Part shown: one piece after another, positions 18,454 through 27,844 of the stretch
Layout of the letters: every line of letters starts with the position of its first letter
Numbering within the stretch: the first letter of the stretch is position 1
Source of the DNA: Cryobacterium breve
GTDB lineage: Bacteria; Actinomycetota; Actinomycetes; Actinomycetales; Microbacteriaceae
Direction: 5' to 3'
Length of the DNA stretch: 64,000 nt
Assembly (NCBI RefSeq): GCF_004402375.1
Contig: NZ_SOGJ01000015.1
Coordinates: 85,623-149,622, forward strand
Position numbers and translations under genes: made by a program
Notes under the pieces: generated by a model
Databases searched by the model: none
Told to the model about the DNA's origin: nothing
What the model saw: only the letters and a program-made list of their open reading frames with translations

Positions 18454-18922
18454 CGCACCATGCGCATCCGCACCGGGCAATACCGGTGCCCGGCGGTCGC
18501 TAGTCAGAGTGCCCGCCGTCACCGCTTGCCGTGCAGGCCAGAGCCGAGCAGCTTGCACCGGCATCGGGACAGGGTGAAACACCAGAACCCACCGTCGAGG
18601 GAAGGAACATCTCCCGGAGCGTGACTCAACTCGCGTGCACCTTCGCATCGGCCCGGGCGGCGCTAGTCGGAAGTGCATCGTTCATGACCTGGGCATCGGA
18701 CACGCCGGTCGGGCGCACCGTGTGGAAATGCCCCCGGAAGATCGGCGGCTGCAGAGAAAACCAGTTTCGAACCGCTGTGGCGGGGGCCTGCCTGGAGGTC
18801 CTCAAGGGCGTTTCTGCGGCGTGACGGGGCCTTTCCGCGCCGGTTTGGTCGCGCTACCATCCTCCAGTGAAACGGCCGTTGCCTCCTGCTACGTGCCCTT
18901 CCCCGACGACGGAGGAACAACT
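18454..18922. other. Intergenic region after the tRNA
   Basis: About 470 bp with no convincing gene. A hairpin at 18473-18493 (CCGGGCA with TGCCCGG, 7-nt loop) could end the tRNA transcript, although no T-run follows. GGAGGA at 18911-18916 belongs to the next gene. Confidence 0.6.
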
Positions 18923-19312
18923 ATGGATTTTCTGGAAGCAACGTGGGATGTCATCTGGTTCTTCTTTTGGACCTTCGCGTTCATCGCCTATCTGATGGTG
19001 CTGTTCTCGATCATCGGGGACATCTTCCGTGACAACACGCTCAACGGCTGGGCCAAGGCCGCGTGGATGCTGTTCCTCATCTTCGTGCCGTTCCTGACTT
19101 CCCTCGTCTATCTGATCGCCCGAGGCAAGGGCATGGCCGCGCGCCAGATGCAGGCGGCCCAGCGCAACCAGCAGGCCACGGAGGAGTACGTGCGCTCCGT
19201 CGCCGGGTCGGGTGGCTCCGCTGACGAGATTGTGAAGGCGAAGGCGCTGTTCGACAGCGGCACGATCACCGGCGAGGAGTACGCGGCGCTGAAGGCGAAG
19301 GCGCTGCGCTGA
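18923..19312 (+). CDS. SHOCT domain membrane protein
   Basis: 129 aa. Two hydrophobic segments (about residues 8-32 and 45-65) form a PLDc_N-like region with LMVLFSIIGDIFRD. A cytoplasmic helix and a C-terminal SHOCT motif (ADEIVKAKALFDSGTITGEEYAALKAKAL) follow. SHOCT proteins are common in actinobacteria as small oligomerising membrane proteins of unclear function. ATG 18923 is chosen for the GGAGGA site 6 nt upstream. It is convergent with ppx, with a REPIN-like repeat between them. Confidence 0.85.
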   Translation: MDFLEATWDVIWFFFWTFAFIAYLMVLFSIIGDIFRDNTLNGWAKAAWMLFLIFVPFLTSLVYLIARGKGMAARQMQAAQRNQQATEEYVRSVAGSGGSADEIVKAKALFDSGTITGEEYAALKAKALR

Positions 19313-19393
19313 CCTACTCCGCCACACCGGCCGATGCCCGGAGAGTTCCCGGCCAGGGCATCGGTGTGTCGCCACCCGGGATCACGGGCGCTG

Positions 19394-19480
19394 CAACCAA
19401 TTCGACGGAGATTTTAGGCTCGGGGCACAGTTTCGGGCGATTCGGAGCCATTCTTGCCAAAATCTCCGTCGACTTGGTTG
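19394..19480. repeat. REPIN-like inverted repeat, copy 2
   Basis: Arms 19394-19415 and 19459-19480 are inverted copies with one mismatch over 22 nt, carrying the CGACGGAGATTTT core. It lies in the convergent gap between the SHOCT gene and ppx. Confidence 0.88.
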
Positions 19481-19486
19481 GGGAGA

Positions 19487-20413
19487 CTACTCAAGGTGGT
19501 CGAGGTACCTCAGGATGATGCCCTCGCGCAGCGCCCAAGGGGACACTTCCAGCTCGGTCACGCCGAAGGCGGCCATCGCCGCGCTGAGAACGATGCCACC
19601 GGCCACGATCTGGAAGGTGCGGTCTGCCGTGATGCCGGGCAGTGCCGGACGGGCCTCAGCCGGGATCCGGGCCAGCCGCGGGACCCAATCGGCCAGCTGG
19701 GAACGCGTCAGCAGCATTCGTTCGCCTGAGCCGAAGCCCTCCGACGTGGAGCCGGCCAGTTTGGCCAAGGACCGGATGGTCTTGGACGAACCGACCACGT
19801 GATGCGGCGCTGGGAGTCCCTGGAAGGCGGTCACGGCCTCCGCGAGCACCGCGGCGGCATGCGCGCGGAGTGCGGACACCTGGTTGGGCAGCGGAGGGTC
19901 GTCGTGCAGGAAGCCGATGGTGGAGCGGCCGGCTCCCAGGGGCAGTGACAGGGCGATGGCGGGGATTTCGTTCGCGCCGGCGGCGATCTCAAGGGAGCCG
20001 CCGCCGATGTCGAAGAGCAGGATGTCCCTGGCCGACCAGCCGTACCAGCGCCGGACGGCCAGAAAGGTCAGTCGTGCCTCGTCCTCCCCGGACAGGACCT
20101 GCAGGGCGACGCCCGTTTCCCGCTCGACCCGGGCGAGCAGTTCGGGCCCGTTCGAGGCCTCGCGCAGAGCGGAGGTGGCGAATGGGAGCAGATCGTCGAC
20201 CTGGTGTCGACGGGCTACCTCGGCCGCATTCCGCACCGCCTCGAGCACGGCGGTGCAGCCCTCGTCGGTGATGGCTCCGTCGGGTGTGAGGTAGCGCATC
20301 AGCCGCAGTACGGACTTGTCGGAGGCCATCGGCACCGGCTGGGCGCCCGCATGCGCGTCGACGACCAGCAGGTGGACAGTGTTCGAACCGACATCAAGGA
20401 CTCCGAGGCGCAC
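19487..20413 (-). CDS. Ppx/GppA exopolyphosphatase-type phosphatase
   Basis: 308 aa of the ASKHA fold. The N-terminal phosphate-1 motif [17 protein letters not shown] and the phosphate-2 motif [13 protein letters not shown] at about residue 135 are present. It probably hydrolyses polyphosphate or (p)ppGpp-type substrates, and is equivalent in position to mycobacterial Ppx2 downstream of eno and DUF501. I set the start at GTG 20413 because the motif begins at once and a TATCGT -10 lies 7 nt before it. The frame stays open further upstream, but without conserved sequence. Confidence 0.9.
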   Translation of the reverse strand: MRLGVLDVGSNTVHLLVVDAHAGAQPVPMASDKSVLRLMRYLTPDGAITDEGCTAVLEAVRNAAEVARRHQVDDLLPFATSALREASNGPELLARVERETGVALQVLSGEDEARLTFLAVRRWYGWSARDILLFDIGGGSLEIAAGANEIPAIALSLPLGAGRSTIGFLHDDPPLPNQVSALRAHAAAVLAEAVTAFQGLPAPHHVVGSSKTIRSLAKLAGSTSEGFGSGERMLLTRSQLADWVPRLARIPAEARPALPGITADRTFQIVAGGIVLSAAMAAFGVTELEVSPWALREGIILRYLDHLE

Positions 20414-20420
20414 CCTTCCG

Positions 20421-20426
20421 ACGATA
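20421..20426 (-). promoter_or_regulatory. -10 box of a predicted leaderless ppx transcript
   Basis: TATCGT on the minus strand, 7 nt from GTG 20413. It supports the short start choice. Confidence 0.5.
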
Positions 20427-20671
20427 GCGTGCGGGGGACCCGCCCAGGGCCATCGAGGGCGGAGCGGCCGGCTATCTACTCGCGGACACCTCGCCCGACG
20501 ACCCAATCACGGTCATCCCGAGGCTCGGGGTCGTGTCGCGCACGGCGGGCGTTGCGGCCGCGCGTCAGTCTGGCTTGATCCGTCGCGGGGGAGCGGCCGG
20601 CATCGCGCCACCGCGTCGCCCCGTCGAATTGGTTCGGGGACTACGATCGGGCGGGCAGTCGGGAGGCACCG

Positions 20672-22885
20672 CTAGTGCCGGGCGGGCACGACGAACCTCT
20701 GCCAGGCCCAGGCGCCCACGCTGAGCGCCGCGAACACGCCGGCCCCCGCCCACCACAGGCTGACGCTGCCGTCGCCGGGCCAGAATAGTCCGGCGGGTGA
20801 GAGCACCCCGAACATGATTGTGAAGGCCAGCACGGTCAGGGCCGCCCAGATCGGCGGCGACCAGGCGAGGATGCTCCGCCCGCTGGTTCGTCCGATCGGG
20901 ATCAGCACGAAGGCGGCCGAACCGATCGCGGCCAGCACTACGCTGTTGGCGATCTCCGCCGTGAAAGCGCTGAGGAAGCCGTGGGCCTGTGGCAGGAGGC
21001 CGAGCGAGAGCCATCCGATCGCGGCCAGCGCGGTCAGGCTGCCGGCCCGCACGGCTGCGAGCTGGCCGCGTCTGCGCCCCGGCAACCCGGGCGCCGTCGC
21101 GACCGAGCCGAGCAGCCCGAAGACCAGGGCCGGGTGAATCTCGAAAGCCCGGGAGGCGAGCGCGGTCACGGCGACGAGCAGCAGGTAGCGCGGGAGAAAG
21201 GCGACGGATGCCCGTTCGCGCCAGACCCGGGAGCTCCACCAAAGCGGCACGAGCGTTCCGACCGCGTTGACGACGATAAGGGCGGCCATGACTGCCAGGA
21301 GCAGACGCAGGTAGGCCGGCTGGCTGGTCACCGGGCCCGACAGCATGACCAGCGTCGCCGCTGCCGTCACGGCCGCACCGGCCACCAACCACCGGTTCAG
21401 GGGCACGTCGGGTGCGGTTTCGAACTCAACGCGGCTGCGGTTGCGGCCCGCGATCGAAACGGCCTGCCAGACCGGGCGACCGTTCCGGGCCCGGGAGACG
21501 GTTCCCGCCAGGAGCCGAGCGGGAACGCAGAGCAGCAGCAGGGCGCCGAAGGCGAGGAGTGCTGCCTGTGCCCAAGAGAGCTGAGACGTGGACCACGGCG
21601 CCGGAACTGCGGTCGCGAACAGGGTCGGATCGTTCCACCCGCCCGGCACCGGAGCGGGTGCCGCTCCGGAGGTCGGTCCGGCCTGCGGGGCCGGCGACTC
21701 CTGGCCCGGTGCCGGGGTGCCGGGTTCGGTCGATTGCGGGGTCGGCGCGGACTCTGACGGTGGGGCGGTCGCCTCCGCGGTCGGGGCCGGGGTGGCGGGA
21801 CCGGCGCTGCCGGGCGGAACCGTGGCCGCAGCCCCGAAGAGCACCTCCACGCCGGAACTGCCCGGTCCCAGGTTGCCGGCCGGGTCCCGCTGCACCGCAA
21901 TGACCCGGTGGGACCCGGCGGCGACGCCACCGGCCGCACAGCTCCAGGACCCGGAGACGACAATGGCGCTGCAGACCGAGTAGGCGTCGGCGAAGACCGT
22001 CACGGTCGCGTCATCCTCGCCGGATCCGGAGTAGGTGGTGCCGGTGAGCGGCACCTGGTCGCCACCCACGGGCGCGCTCACTGTGGGTGCTCCCGGGCGG
22101 TCGAGGTCGAAGTCGAGGTTGACCGGTGCGCTCGCGTTCGACCAGGAGGGGTTGCTGTAGGACGTCTGCTGGCTCGCCGACACGGCGACCGATCCGTTGG
22201 CGACGTTGCCGGAGAAAGTGCAGGACCAGGCGCCGGACGCGTCGGCGGTGGCCGTGCAGCGCTTCCCTCCGGCCAAAGTGACGACAACGGATGCCTTCGG
22301 GTAGCCGCTTCCGCGCACCGTGCCGTTGGTCAGCGCGAGGCCGGTCGGGCCCCCGGTCACGACCGGGGCGGCCAGCACGGCGATGGTCTGCTCGGCCGCC
22401 AACTGCGCGGCGCCCGTGACGACGACGCGCAGTCGCACCTCGGGACCGCTGGGCAGGGCCACGGCCGTGCAACTCCACTCCGCGGCGGCGTCGACCACGG
22501 CGAAGCAGAGCGGGTCCTGACCGGTGACGGGGGAGAGCAGCTGGATTTCCCGCCCGATTTCGCCGGTGCCGGATACCGTTGTGGTGCCGCTGCCGACGAA
22601 GCTGCCCGGCGCCGGGCTCGTGATCGCCGGGGTCAGCATCGGTGGGCTCGTCGATTCCGTCGATTTCGGGGTGGGTGACGGGGTGGGTGACGGGGTGGGC
22701 GACGGCGTGGGGGTCGGGACTGCGACGGCTGGGGCCACCGAGGATCCGAGCGTGAGCAGGCCCACGGTCAGCGCGCCGACCAGGGCGACGATCAGCGGGG
22801 CAGCCAGTGCACGAAAGCCGGAGGTGAACCCTCGACCGGATCGCCCGGACTCGGAGCCCGAACCGGCCACAGTTCTACGTCGCAT
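20672..22885 (-). CDS. Large secreted/membrane protein with Ig-like repeats and multi-TM C-terminus
   Basis: 737 aa, not a family I can name. After an N-terminal membrane/signal segment (LIVALVGALTVGLLTLGSSVAPA) comes a PTPSPTPS-type repeat (about residues 57-70). Three bacterial Ig-like modules follow, each ending with a W-S-C pattern (AEWSCTA, GAWSCTF, GSWSCAA). A long Pro/Ala/Thr-rich linker leads to a C-terminal half with about nine transmembrane segments. ATG 22885 is chosen for its AGGGGGA site; the frame is open far upstream but lacks conserved or plausible sequence. A cell-envelope protein is an inference. Confidence 0.82.
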   Translation of the reverse strand: MRRRTVAGSGSESGRSGRGFTSGFRALAAPLIVALVGALTVGLLTLGSSVAPAVAVPTPTPSPTPSPTPSPTPKSTESTSPPMLTPAITSPAPGSFVGSGTTTVSGTGEIGREIQLLSPVTGQDPLCFAVVDAAAEWSCTAVALPSGPEVRLRVVVTGAAQLAAEQTIAVLAAPVVTGGPTGLALTNGTVRGSGYPKASVVVTLAGGKRCTATADASGAWSCTFSGNVANGSVAVSASQQTSYSNPSWSNASAPVNLDFDLDRPGAPTVSAPVGGDQVPLTGTTYSGSGEDDATVTVFADAYSVCSAIVVSGSWSCAAGGVAAGSHRVIAVQRDPAGNLGPGSSGVEVLFGAAATVPPGSAGPATPAPTAEATAPPSESAPTPQSTEPGTPAPGQESPAPQAGPTSGAAPAPVPGGWNDPTLFATAVPAPWSTSQLSWAQAALLAFGALLLLCVPARLLAGTVSRARNGRPVWQAVSIAGRNRSRVEFETAPDVPLNRWLVAGAAVTAAATLVMLSGPVTSQPAYLRLLLAVMAALIVVNAVGTLVPLWWSSRVWRERASVAFLPRYLLLVAVTALASRAFEIHPALVFGLLGSVATAPGLPGRRRGQLAAVRAGSLTALAAIGWLSLGLLPQAHGFLSAFTAEIANSVVLAAIGSAAFVLIPIGRTSGRSILAWSPPIWAALTVLAFTIMFGVLSPAGLFWPGDGSVSLWWAGAGVFAALSVGAWAWQRFVVPARH

Positions 22886-23128
22886 CGCTTCCCCCTTGGG
22901 ACCATTCCAGGGGGCATGGCCGGGAAAGTCAACGCAGGACGCGCACTGTGACGTAAATGAACCCATTCGGCCCGGGTGGGAGCCATGGTGCATACTGGCG
23001 CTGACCCATCCGGTCGCTGATTTCCCCCTGACGAGTAAAGGGCGTTCCGTGGCTTTGGTCGCCGTTCCGGCATCACCCCGGGAGCCCTCCCGCACACCCA
23101 CCCCCACGCCGGGGAAAGCGGTGCGCTG

Positions 23129-24361
23129 ATGCTCGACCTCTCCCAGCGCCCGGTGGAAAGGCCGTGGCTGAACCCCGGACTGTTCTGGCCCGCACTCACT
23201 GCCGCGACGGCGCACCTCGACGCACCGGTCGCCGCGGTGCACCTGGAGGCCCTGCGGCACAACGCGCACGACATGCTGGATCGCGCGGCCGGCACCCCGC
23301 TCCGGGTGGCGTCGAAGTCGATCCGGGTGCGCGGGGTGCTCGAGGCGATCCTGGCTCTGCCTGGCTATCGGGGCGTGCTCGCCTACACCCTGGCCGAAGC
23401 GCTGTGGCTGGCGGAGACGGTGACGGATGTCGTCGTCGGCTACCCCACGGCCGACCGGGCCGCGATCGTGCGACTGGGCCGCTCGGACCAGCTGGCCGAG
23501 ACCGTCACCCTGATGGTGGACTCGGTCGCGCACCTCGATGTCATCGACGCGGTGCTCCCGCCGGGCAGCCGGGCCCCGATTCGCGTCTGCATCGACCTCG
23601 ACGCCTCCTGGGAGACCCCGTTGCTCGGCCACTTAGGCGTCTGGCGCTCGCCCGTGCACACGCCCGACGACGCCCGTCGCCTCGCGGTCGCCATCCTGGC
23701 CCGGCCCGGCTTCCACCTTGTCGGGGTGATGTCCTATGAGGCCCAGGTGGCAGGCATCGGCGACCGGCCGGCGGGCAAACCCGTCCGGGGGATGCTCAAT
23801 CGCTGGGTGCGGCGGCGGTCCGTTGCCGAAATCGGCGAGCGGCGCGGGGCGGTCGTGCGCGCGGTGCGGGAGATCGCACCCCTCGAATTCGTGAACGGAG
23901 GCGGAACCGGCTCGGTGGAGACCACGCGCGGCGACGCATCCGTCACCGACGTCGCGGTCGGCAGCGGATTCCTCGGTGGGCATCTGTTCGACAACTACGC
24001 GAGCTTCCGGCCCGCACCGGCCGCCGCGGTCGCCTTCTCCGTGGTGCGGAAGCCCAGCCCCGGCATGGCCGTCCTGCTCGGTGGCGGCTGGATCGCTTCC
24101 GGGGTTCCAGGCGCCGACCGGGTGCCGCGCCTGGTCTGGCCGGACGGGTTGCGCCTGGTTCCGCGGGAGATGGCCGGCGAGGCGCAGACTCCGATCACCG
24201 GAGCCGGCGCGGCGCGGCTCCAGGTGGGCGACCGCGTGTGGGCGCGGCACACCAAATCAGGGGAACTGAGCGAGCACGTGAACGAGGTGGCGCTGGTCGA
24301 GAATGGTCAGGTGGTCGACATCCTGCCGACGTACCGCGGCGAGGGGAAGGCGTTTCTATGA
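23129..24361 (+). CDS. PLP-dependent amino acid deaminase/aldolase (alanine racemase N-terminal fold)
   Basis: 410 aa. A fold-type III PLP barrel with PLP lysine in RVASKSIRVRG (about residue 55) is followed by a C-terminal beta domain ending LVENGQVVDILPTYRGEGKAFL. This two-domain layout fits D-threonine aldolase / D-serine dehydratase-like proteins. The exact substrate cannot be read from sequence. The stop overlaps the next start as ATGA, and the three genes from 23129 to 27125 form an overlapping operon with an ALO-type oxidase and a GH1-like protein. Confidence 0.85.
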   Translation: MLDLSQRPVERPWLNPGLFWPALTAATAHLDAPVAAVHLEALRHNAHDMLDRAAGTPLRVASKSIRVRGVLEAILALPGYRGVLAYTLAEALWLAETVTDVVVGYPTADRAAIVRLGRSDQLAETVTLMVDSVAHLDVIDAVLPPGSRAPIRVCIDLDASWETPLLGHLGVWRSPVHTPDDARRLAVAILARPGFHLVGVMSYEAQVAGIGDRPAGKPVRGMLNRWVRRRSVAEIGERRGAVVRAVREIAPLEFVNGGGTGSVETTRGDASVTDVAVGSGFLGGHLFDNYASFRPAPAAAVAFSVVRKPSPGMAVLLGGGWIASGVPGADRVPRLVWPDGLRLVPREMAGEAQTPITGAGAARLQVGDRVWARHTKSGELSEHVNEVALVENGQVVDILPTYRGEGKAFL

Positions 24362-25671
24362 GTGCGAGTGGAGCGCTGTGGCGCAACTGGGCCAGGAACC
24401 AGGCGGTGACGCCGGTGCGTGTCGAGCGGCCGTCGACCGCCGCCGCTGTGCAGCGCGCCGTCGTCTCGGCCGGCAAGGTAGGCCTTCGGGTCAAGGCCGT
24501 CGGCTCCGGGCATAGTTTCTCGGGCATCGCCCTAGCACCCGGAGTGCAGCTCGATCTGCTCGATCTTGCCGGGCTGATCGACGCGGATCCCGCGTCCGGC
24601 CAGGTCACTCTGGCTGCCGGCACCCGACTGTTCGAGCTGCCCCGGCTGCTGCGGCCCTACGGCCTGGCCCTGGCGAACATGGGCGATGTGGACCGGCAGA
24701 CCATCTCCGGCGCCCTGTCCACCGGCACCCACGGCACCGGGGGGCGCTTCGGCGGGCTGGCCACCCACATTGTGGCCCTGACCCTGGTCACCGGCGACGG
24801 TTCCCTGTTGCGCGTGAGCGAAACCGAGAACGCCGAGCTGCTGGCGGCGGCCCGGATCGGGCTCGGCGCACTCGGCATTGTCGTGGACGTGACCCTGCAG
24901 TGCGTGCCCGCATACCTGCTGCACTCCGTCGAAGCGGCCGAACCGCTCGAGGAGGTGCTCGACAGCTACCTCGACCGGTCCGAGCGGAGCGATCATTTCG
25001 AGTTCTTCTGGTTCCCGCATACCGAGACGGCCCTGACCAAGACCAACACCCGGCTTCCCCTGGAGTCCGGCCGGTCGCCGGCCGGCAGGGTCGCCCGCTG
25101 GGTCGACGGCGAACTGCTCGCGAACGGAGCCTACCGCGGCATCTGCGCCCTGGGCGCCGCGCTGCCGGCGACGGTGCCGAGATTCAACCGGCTTGCCACC
25201 CGGTTCAGCGGACAGCGGGAATTCACCGATGTCTCCCACCGCGTGTTCGTGACCAACCGCGCCGTGCGTTTTCAAGAAATGGAATATGCCCTCCCGCGGG
25301 CCCTGGTTCCGGCCGCGCTGCGGGAGGTGCAGGAGCTGATCGCCATGCGCGGCTGGAACATCTCCTTCCCGGTCGAGGTGCGCTCGGCGGCGGCCGACGA
25401 TGTGTGGCTCTCCACAGCCAACGAGAGGGATACCGGCTACATCGCCGTGCACCGGTACTACCGGGAAGATCCGGCTGCCTACTTCCAGGGCGTCGAGGCC
25501 ATTATGCGCGGGCACGGCGGGCGCCCGCACTGGGGCAAGGTGCACGACCGGGATGCCGCGTCTCTCCGCGCCGACTACCCGCATTTCGACGACTTCTTGT
25601 CCGTGCGTGACAGGCTTGACCCGGAGCGTCGCTTCAACAACAGCTATTTGGAAAGAGTCCTCGGTCGATGA
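24358..25671 (+). CDS. FAD-linked oxidase of the D-arabinono-1,4-lactone oxidase type
   Basis: 437 aa. The N-terminal FAD_binding_4 (PCMH) domain has VKAVGSGHSFSGIALAPGVQLDL, with the His position typical of covalent FAD attachment. SGALSTGTHGTG follows at about residue 120. The C-terminal ALO domain ends with the family signature GGRPHWGKVH and FNNSYLERVLGR. It probably oxidises a sugar lactone or polyol with oxygen or another acceptor. It overlaps both neighbours by ATGA, so it is coupled to the aldolase-like and GH1-like proteins. Confidence 0.92.
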   Translation: MSASGALWRNWARNQAVTPVRVERPSTAAAVQRAVVSAGKVGLRVKAVGSGHSFSGIALAPGVQLDLLDLAGLIDADPASGQVTLAAGTRLFELPRLLRPYGLALANMGDVDRQTISGALSTGTHGTGGRFGGLATHIVALTLVTGDGSLLRVSETENAELLAAARIGLGALGIVVDVTLQCVPAYLLHSVEAAEPLEEVLDSYLDRSERSDHFEFFWFPHTETALTKTNTRLPLESGRSPAGRVARWVDGELLANGAYRGICALGAALPATVPRFNRLATRFSGQREFTDVSHRVFVTNRAVRFQEMEYALPRALVPAALREVQELIAMRGWNISFPVEVRSAAADDVWLSTANERDTGYIAVHRYYREDPAAYFQGVEAIMRGHGGRPHWGKVHDRDAASLRADYPHFDDFLSVRDRLDPERRFNNSYLERVLGR

Positions 25672-27125
25672 GTAACAGCAACACCACCGCAGCACGCGCC
25701 TGGGAACACCGGGCGGGGGAGCTGGGCGACCGGCTTCCCGACGGGTTCACGGTGGGCGTGGCTACCTCCGCCTTCCAGATCGAGGGTGGTGCCCGGGAGG
25801 GCGGCCGCGGCGAATCGACCTGGGACCCGTTCACGGCCGCAGCCGGTCGCGTCCGTGACGGCTCCAACGCATCCGTTTCCGCTGACCACTTCAACCGGCT
25901 CGACGAAGATCTCACCCTGCTCCGCGAGCTGGGCATCGACCACTACCGGTTCTCCCTGGCCTGGGCCCGGTTGCAGCCGGACGGCCGGGGTGCACTCAAC
26001 CGAGCCGGCCTGGCCTTCTACGACCGGCTCGTCGACGGCCTCCTGTCGGCGGGGATCAGCCCGATGGCGACCCTGTTCCATTGGGACACCCCGCTACGGT
26101 TGCGCGGCGGCTGGCTGAACCGGGACACGGCGATGCGTTTCGGCGACTACGCGAACCAGGTGGGCGAGGTGTTCGGGGACCGGATCGACTCCTGGCTGAC
26201 CTTGAACGACCCCGCGACTGTGACCCTGAACGGGTATGCGCTCGGCACGGATGCCCCGGGTGAGGCCCGGCTGTTCGGCGCCCTGCCCGCGGCGCACCAC
26301 CAGCTCCTCGGCCACGGTTTCGCCGTGCAGGGTTTGCGTGCCGCCGATGTGCGCGGCCGGATCGGGATCGCGAACGTGCACTCGCCCGTGCAGGCTGCCA
26401 GCGGCCGCGAAGCCGACGAGGTCGCGGCCGCGCTCTTCGACGTGCTCCACAACCGCGTCTACGCCGATGCCGTGCTGCTCGGCCGCTACCCGGAACCGCC
26501 CGAGCCCTATCAGGTACCGCTGCGGATGCTGCTGGAGACAGACCCGGACGACCTGCGCACCATCAATCAGCCGCTGGACTTCTACGGCCTCAACTACTTC
26601 CAGCCGAGCCGGATCAAGGCCGGCGCGGCGACCCCGAAGGCCGCGAACGGCCCTCCGCCCAGCGGGCCGCCGGAGAAAGTCGTGGCGTTCCCCTTCCACG
26701 TCACCACGTTCCGCGAGTTCCCGGTGAGCAACGCGGGCACCGCCATCGCCCCCGAATTCCTGGGCGTGGCCCTTGCCGAACTGCGGGACCGTTACGCGGA
26801 GCATCTGCCAAGCGTCTGCATCACGGCCGGGGGAGCCAGCTTTCCCGACGTGGCCGACAAGTGGGGTGCCGTGCACGACCCGGCCAGGATCGACTACCTT
26901 GCCGAGCACCTCACGGCGGCGCTAGCCGCGGTCGCCCCCGGTGGGATCGCCGACGGCGTCTCCCTTCAGGGATACACGATCTGGTCCCTGCTAGACAGCT
27001 TCGAGTGGACGGCCGGCTACACCCAGCGGTACGGACTCGTGCACGTCGACTTCCAGGATGGAACCCGCAGCCGCACCCCGAAGTCCTCCTACCGCTGGCT
27101 GCAGAGGGCACTCTCCGCCCGCTGA
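25668..27125 (+). CDS. Glycoside hydrolase family 1-like protein lacking both catalytic glutamates
   Basis: 485 aa with a full-length GH1 barrel: SAFQIEGG near the N-terminus, FHWDTP, a GWLNRDTAMRFGDYA helix, NYFQPSR, and the C-terminal IWSLLDSFEWTAGYTQRYGLVHVDF with PKSSYRWLQ. The acid/base motif T-L-N-E-P reads TLNDP (Asp181), and the nucleophile motif I-T-E-N-G reads ITAGG (Ala387). Both catalytic Glu are therefore changed, while the rest is well kept and the frame is intact. This suggests a pseudoenzyme or a sugar-binding role rather than a beta-glucosidase. It is the last gene of the operon. Confidence 0.92.
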   Translation: MSNSNTTAARAWEHRAGELGDRLPDGFTVGVATSAFQIEGGAREGGRGESTWDPFTAAAGRVRDGSNASVSADHFNRLDEDLTLLRELGIDHYRFSLAWARLQPDGRGALNRAGLAFYDRLVDGLLSAGISPMATLFHWDTPLRLRGGWLNRDTAMRFGDYANQVGEVFGDRIDSWLTLNDPATVTLNGYALGTDAPGEARLFGALPAAHHQLLGHGFAVQGLRAADVRGRIGIANVHSPVQAASGREADEVAAALFDVLHNRVYADAVLLGRYPEPPEPYQVPLRMLLETDPDDLRTINQPLDFYGLNYFQPSRIKAGAATPKAANGPPPSGPPEKVVAFPFHVTTFREFPVSNAGTAIAPEFLGVALAELRDRYAEHLPSVCITAGGASFPDVADKWGAVHDPARIDYLAEHLTAALAAVAPGGIADGVSLQGYTIWSLLDSFEWTAGYTQRYGLVHVDFQDGTRSRTPKSSYRWLQRALSAR

Positions 27126-27190
27126 CACTGAGGCGCAGGGTGTTTCTTGGAGTGTGTTGGGAAGGACATGAGAGGTTCAGGGCGCATGGT

Positions 27191-27196
27191 TATGAT
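27191..27196 (+). promoter_or_regulatory. Predicted -10 box of the lemA operon
   Basis: TATGAT, a near-perfect -10 hexamer, about 70 nt before lemA, whose ribosome site AAGGAGA is at 27251-27257. Confidence 0.5.
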
Positions 27197-27265
27197 GGTG
27201 CTGCGTCGTAGACACGCCGCCGCGGCCTGCTTGCTCGCCCCGCCCCATCACAAGGAGAAGCTGCC

Positions 27266-27832
27266 ATGGAATGGCTCATCCCGGTCGTCATCGTTGTTGC
27301 ACTCGTCGTCATCATTGGGATCTACCTCTGGGCGACGTACAACTCTCTCGTCACCCTCAAGGTGCGCGTCGACGAGGCGTGGAGTGACATCACCGTTCAG
27401 ATGAAGCGTCGTGCCGACCTGATCCCCAACCTGATCGAATCGGTCAAGGGCTATGCGGCACACGAGCGGGCAGTCTTCGAGAACGTCACCAAGGCACGGG
27501 CCGAGTCGCTCACCGCGCAGGGCCCGGCTGAAGCCGCCGCCGCCGAGAACCATATGCAGACCGCCCTTCGCAGCATCTTCGCCGTGGCCGAGGCTTACCC
27601 TCAGCTGCAGGCCAGCCAGAACTACCTACAGTTGCAGGGCGAACTGGTCGACACCGAAGACAAGATTCAGGCCTCACGCCGGTTTTACAACGGCGGCGTG
27701 CGCGAACTGAACACGAAGATCCAGGTCTTCCCCAACAACCTCATCGCCCGCAACCTCGGATTCACCCAGCGCGACTTCTTCGAGGTGTCCGACTCCGCCG
27801 CCATCGCGGAGCCGCCTCGCGTCCAGTTCTAG
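27266..27832 (+). CDS. lemA: LemA family protein
   Basis: 188 aa. An N-terminal transmembrane segment (LIPVVIVVALVVIIGIYLWATYN) is followed by the LemA helical domain. Typical motifs are VDEAWSDITVQMKRRADLIPNLIESVKGYAAHE and YNGGVRELNTKIQVFPNNLIA. The molecular function is unclear. LemA genes are commonly paired with membrane proteases or TPM proteins, and here the M48 protease gene starts 12 bp downstream, which suggests a membrane-quality-control pair. Confidence 0.94.
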   Translation: MEWLIPVVIVVALVVIIGIYLWATYNSLVTLKVRVDEAWSDITVQMKRRADLIPNLIESVKGYAAHERAVFENVTKARAESLTAQGPAEAAAAENHMQTALRSIFAVAEAYPQLQASQNYLQLQGELVDTEDKIQASRRFYNGGVRELNTKIQVFPNNLIARNLGFTQRDFFEVSDSAAIAEPPRVQF

Positions 27833-27844
27833 CGGCGACTGGCT

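Noticed and set aside
22886-23632. Upstream extension of the large Ig-like membrane protein
   Set aside because: The extension has no conservation, overlaps the divergent PLP-enzyme gene, and a good ribosome site plus signal peptide begin at 22885.
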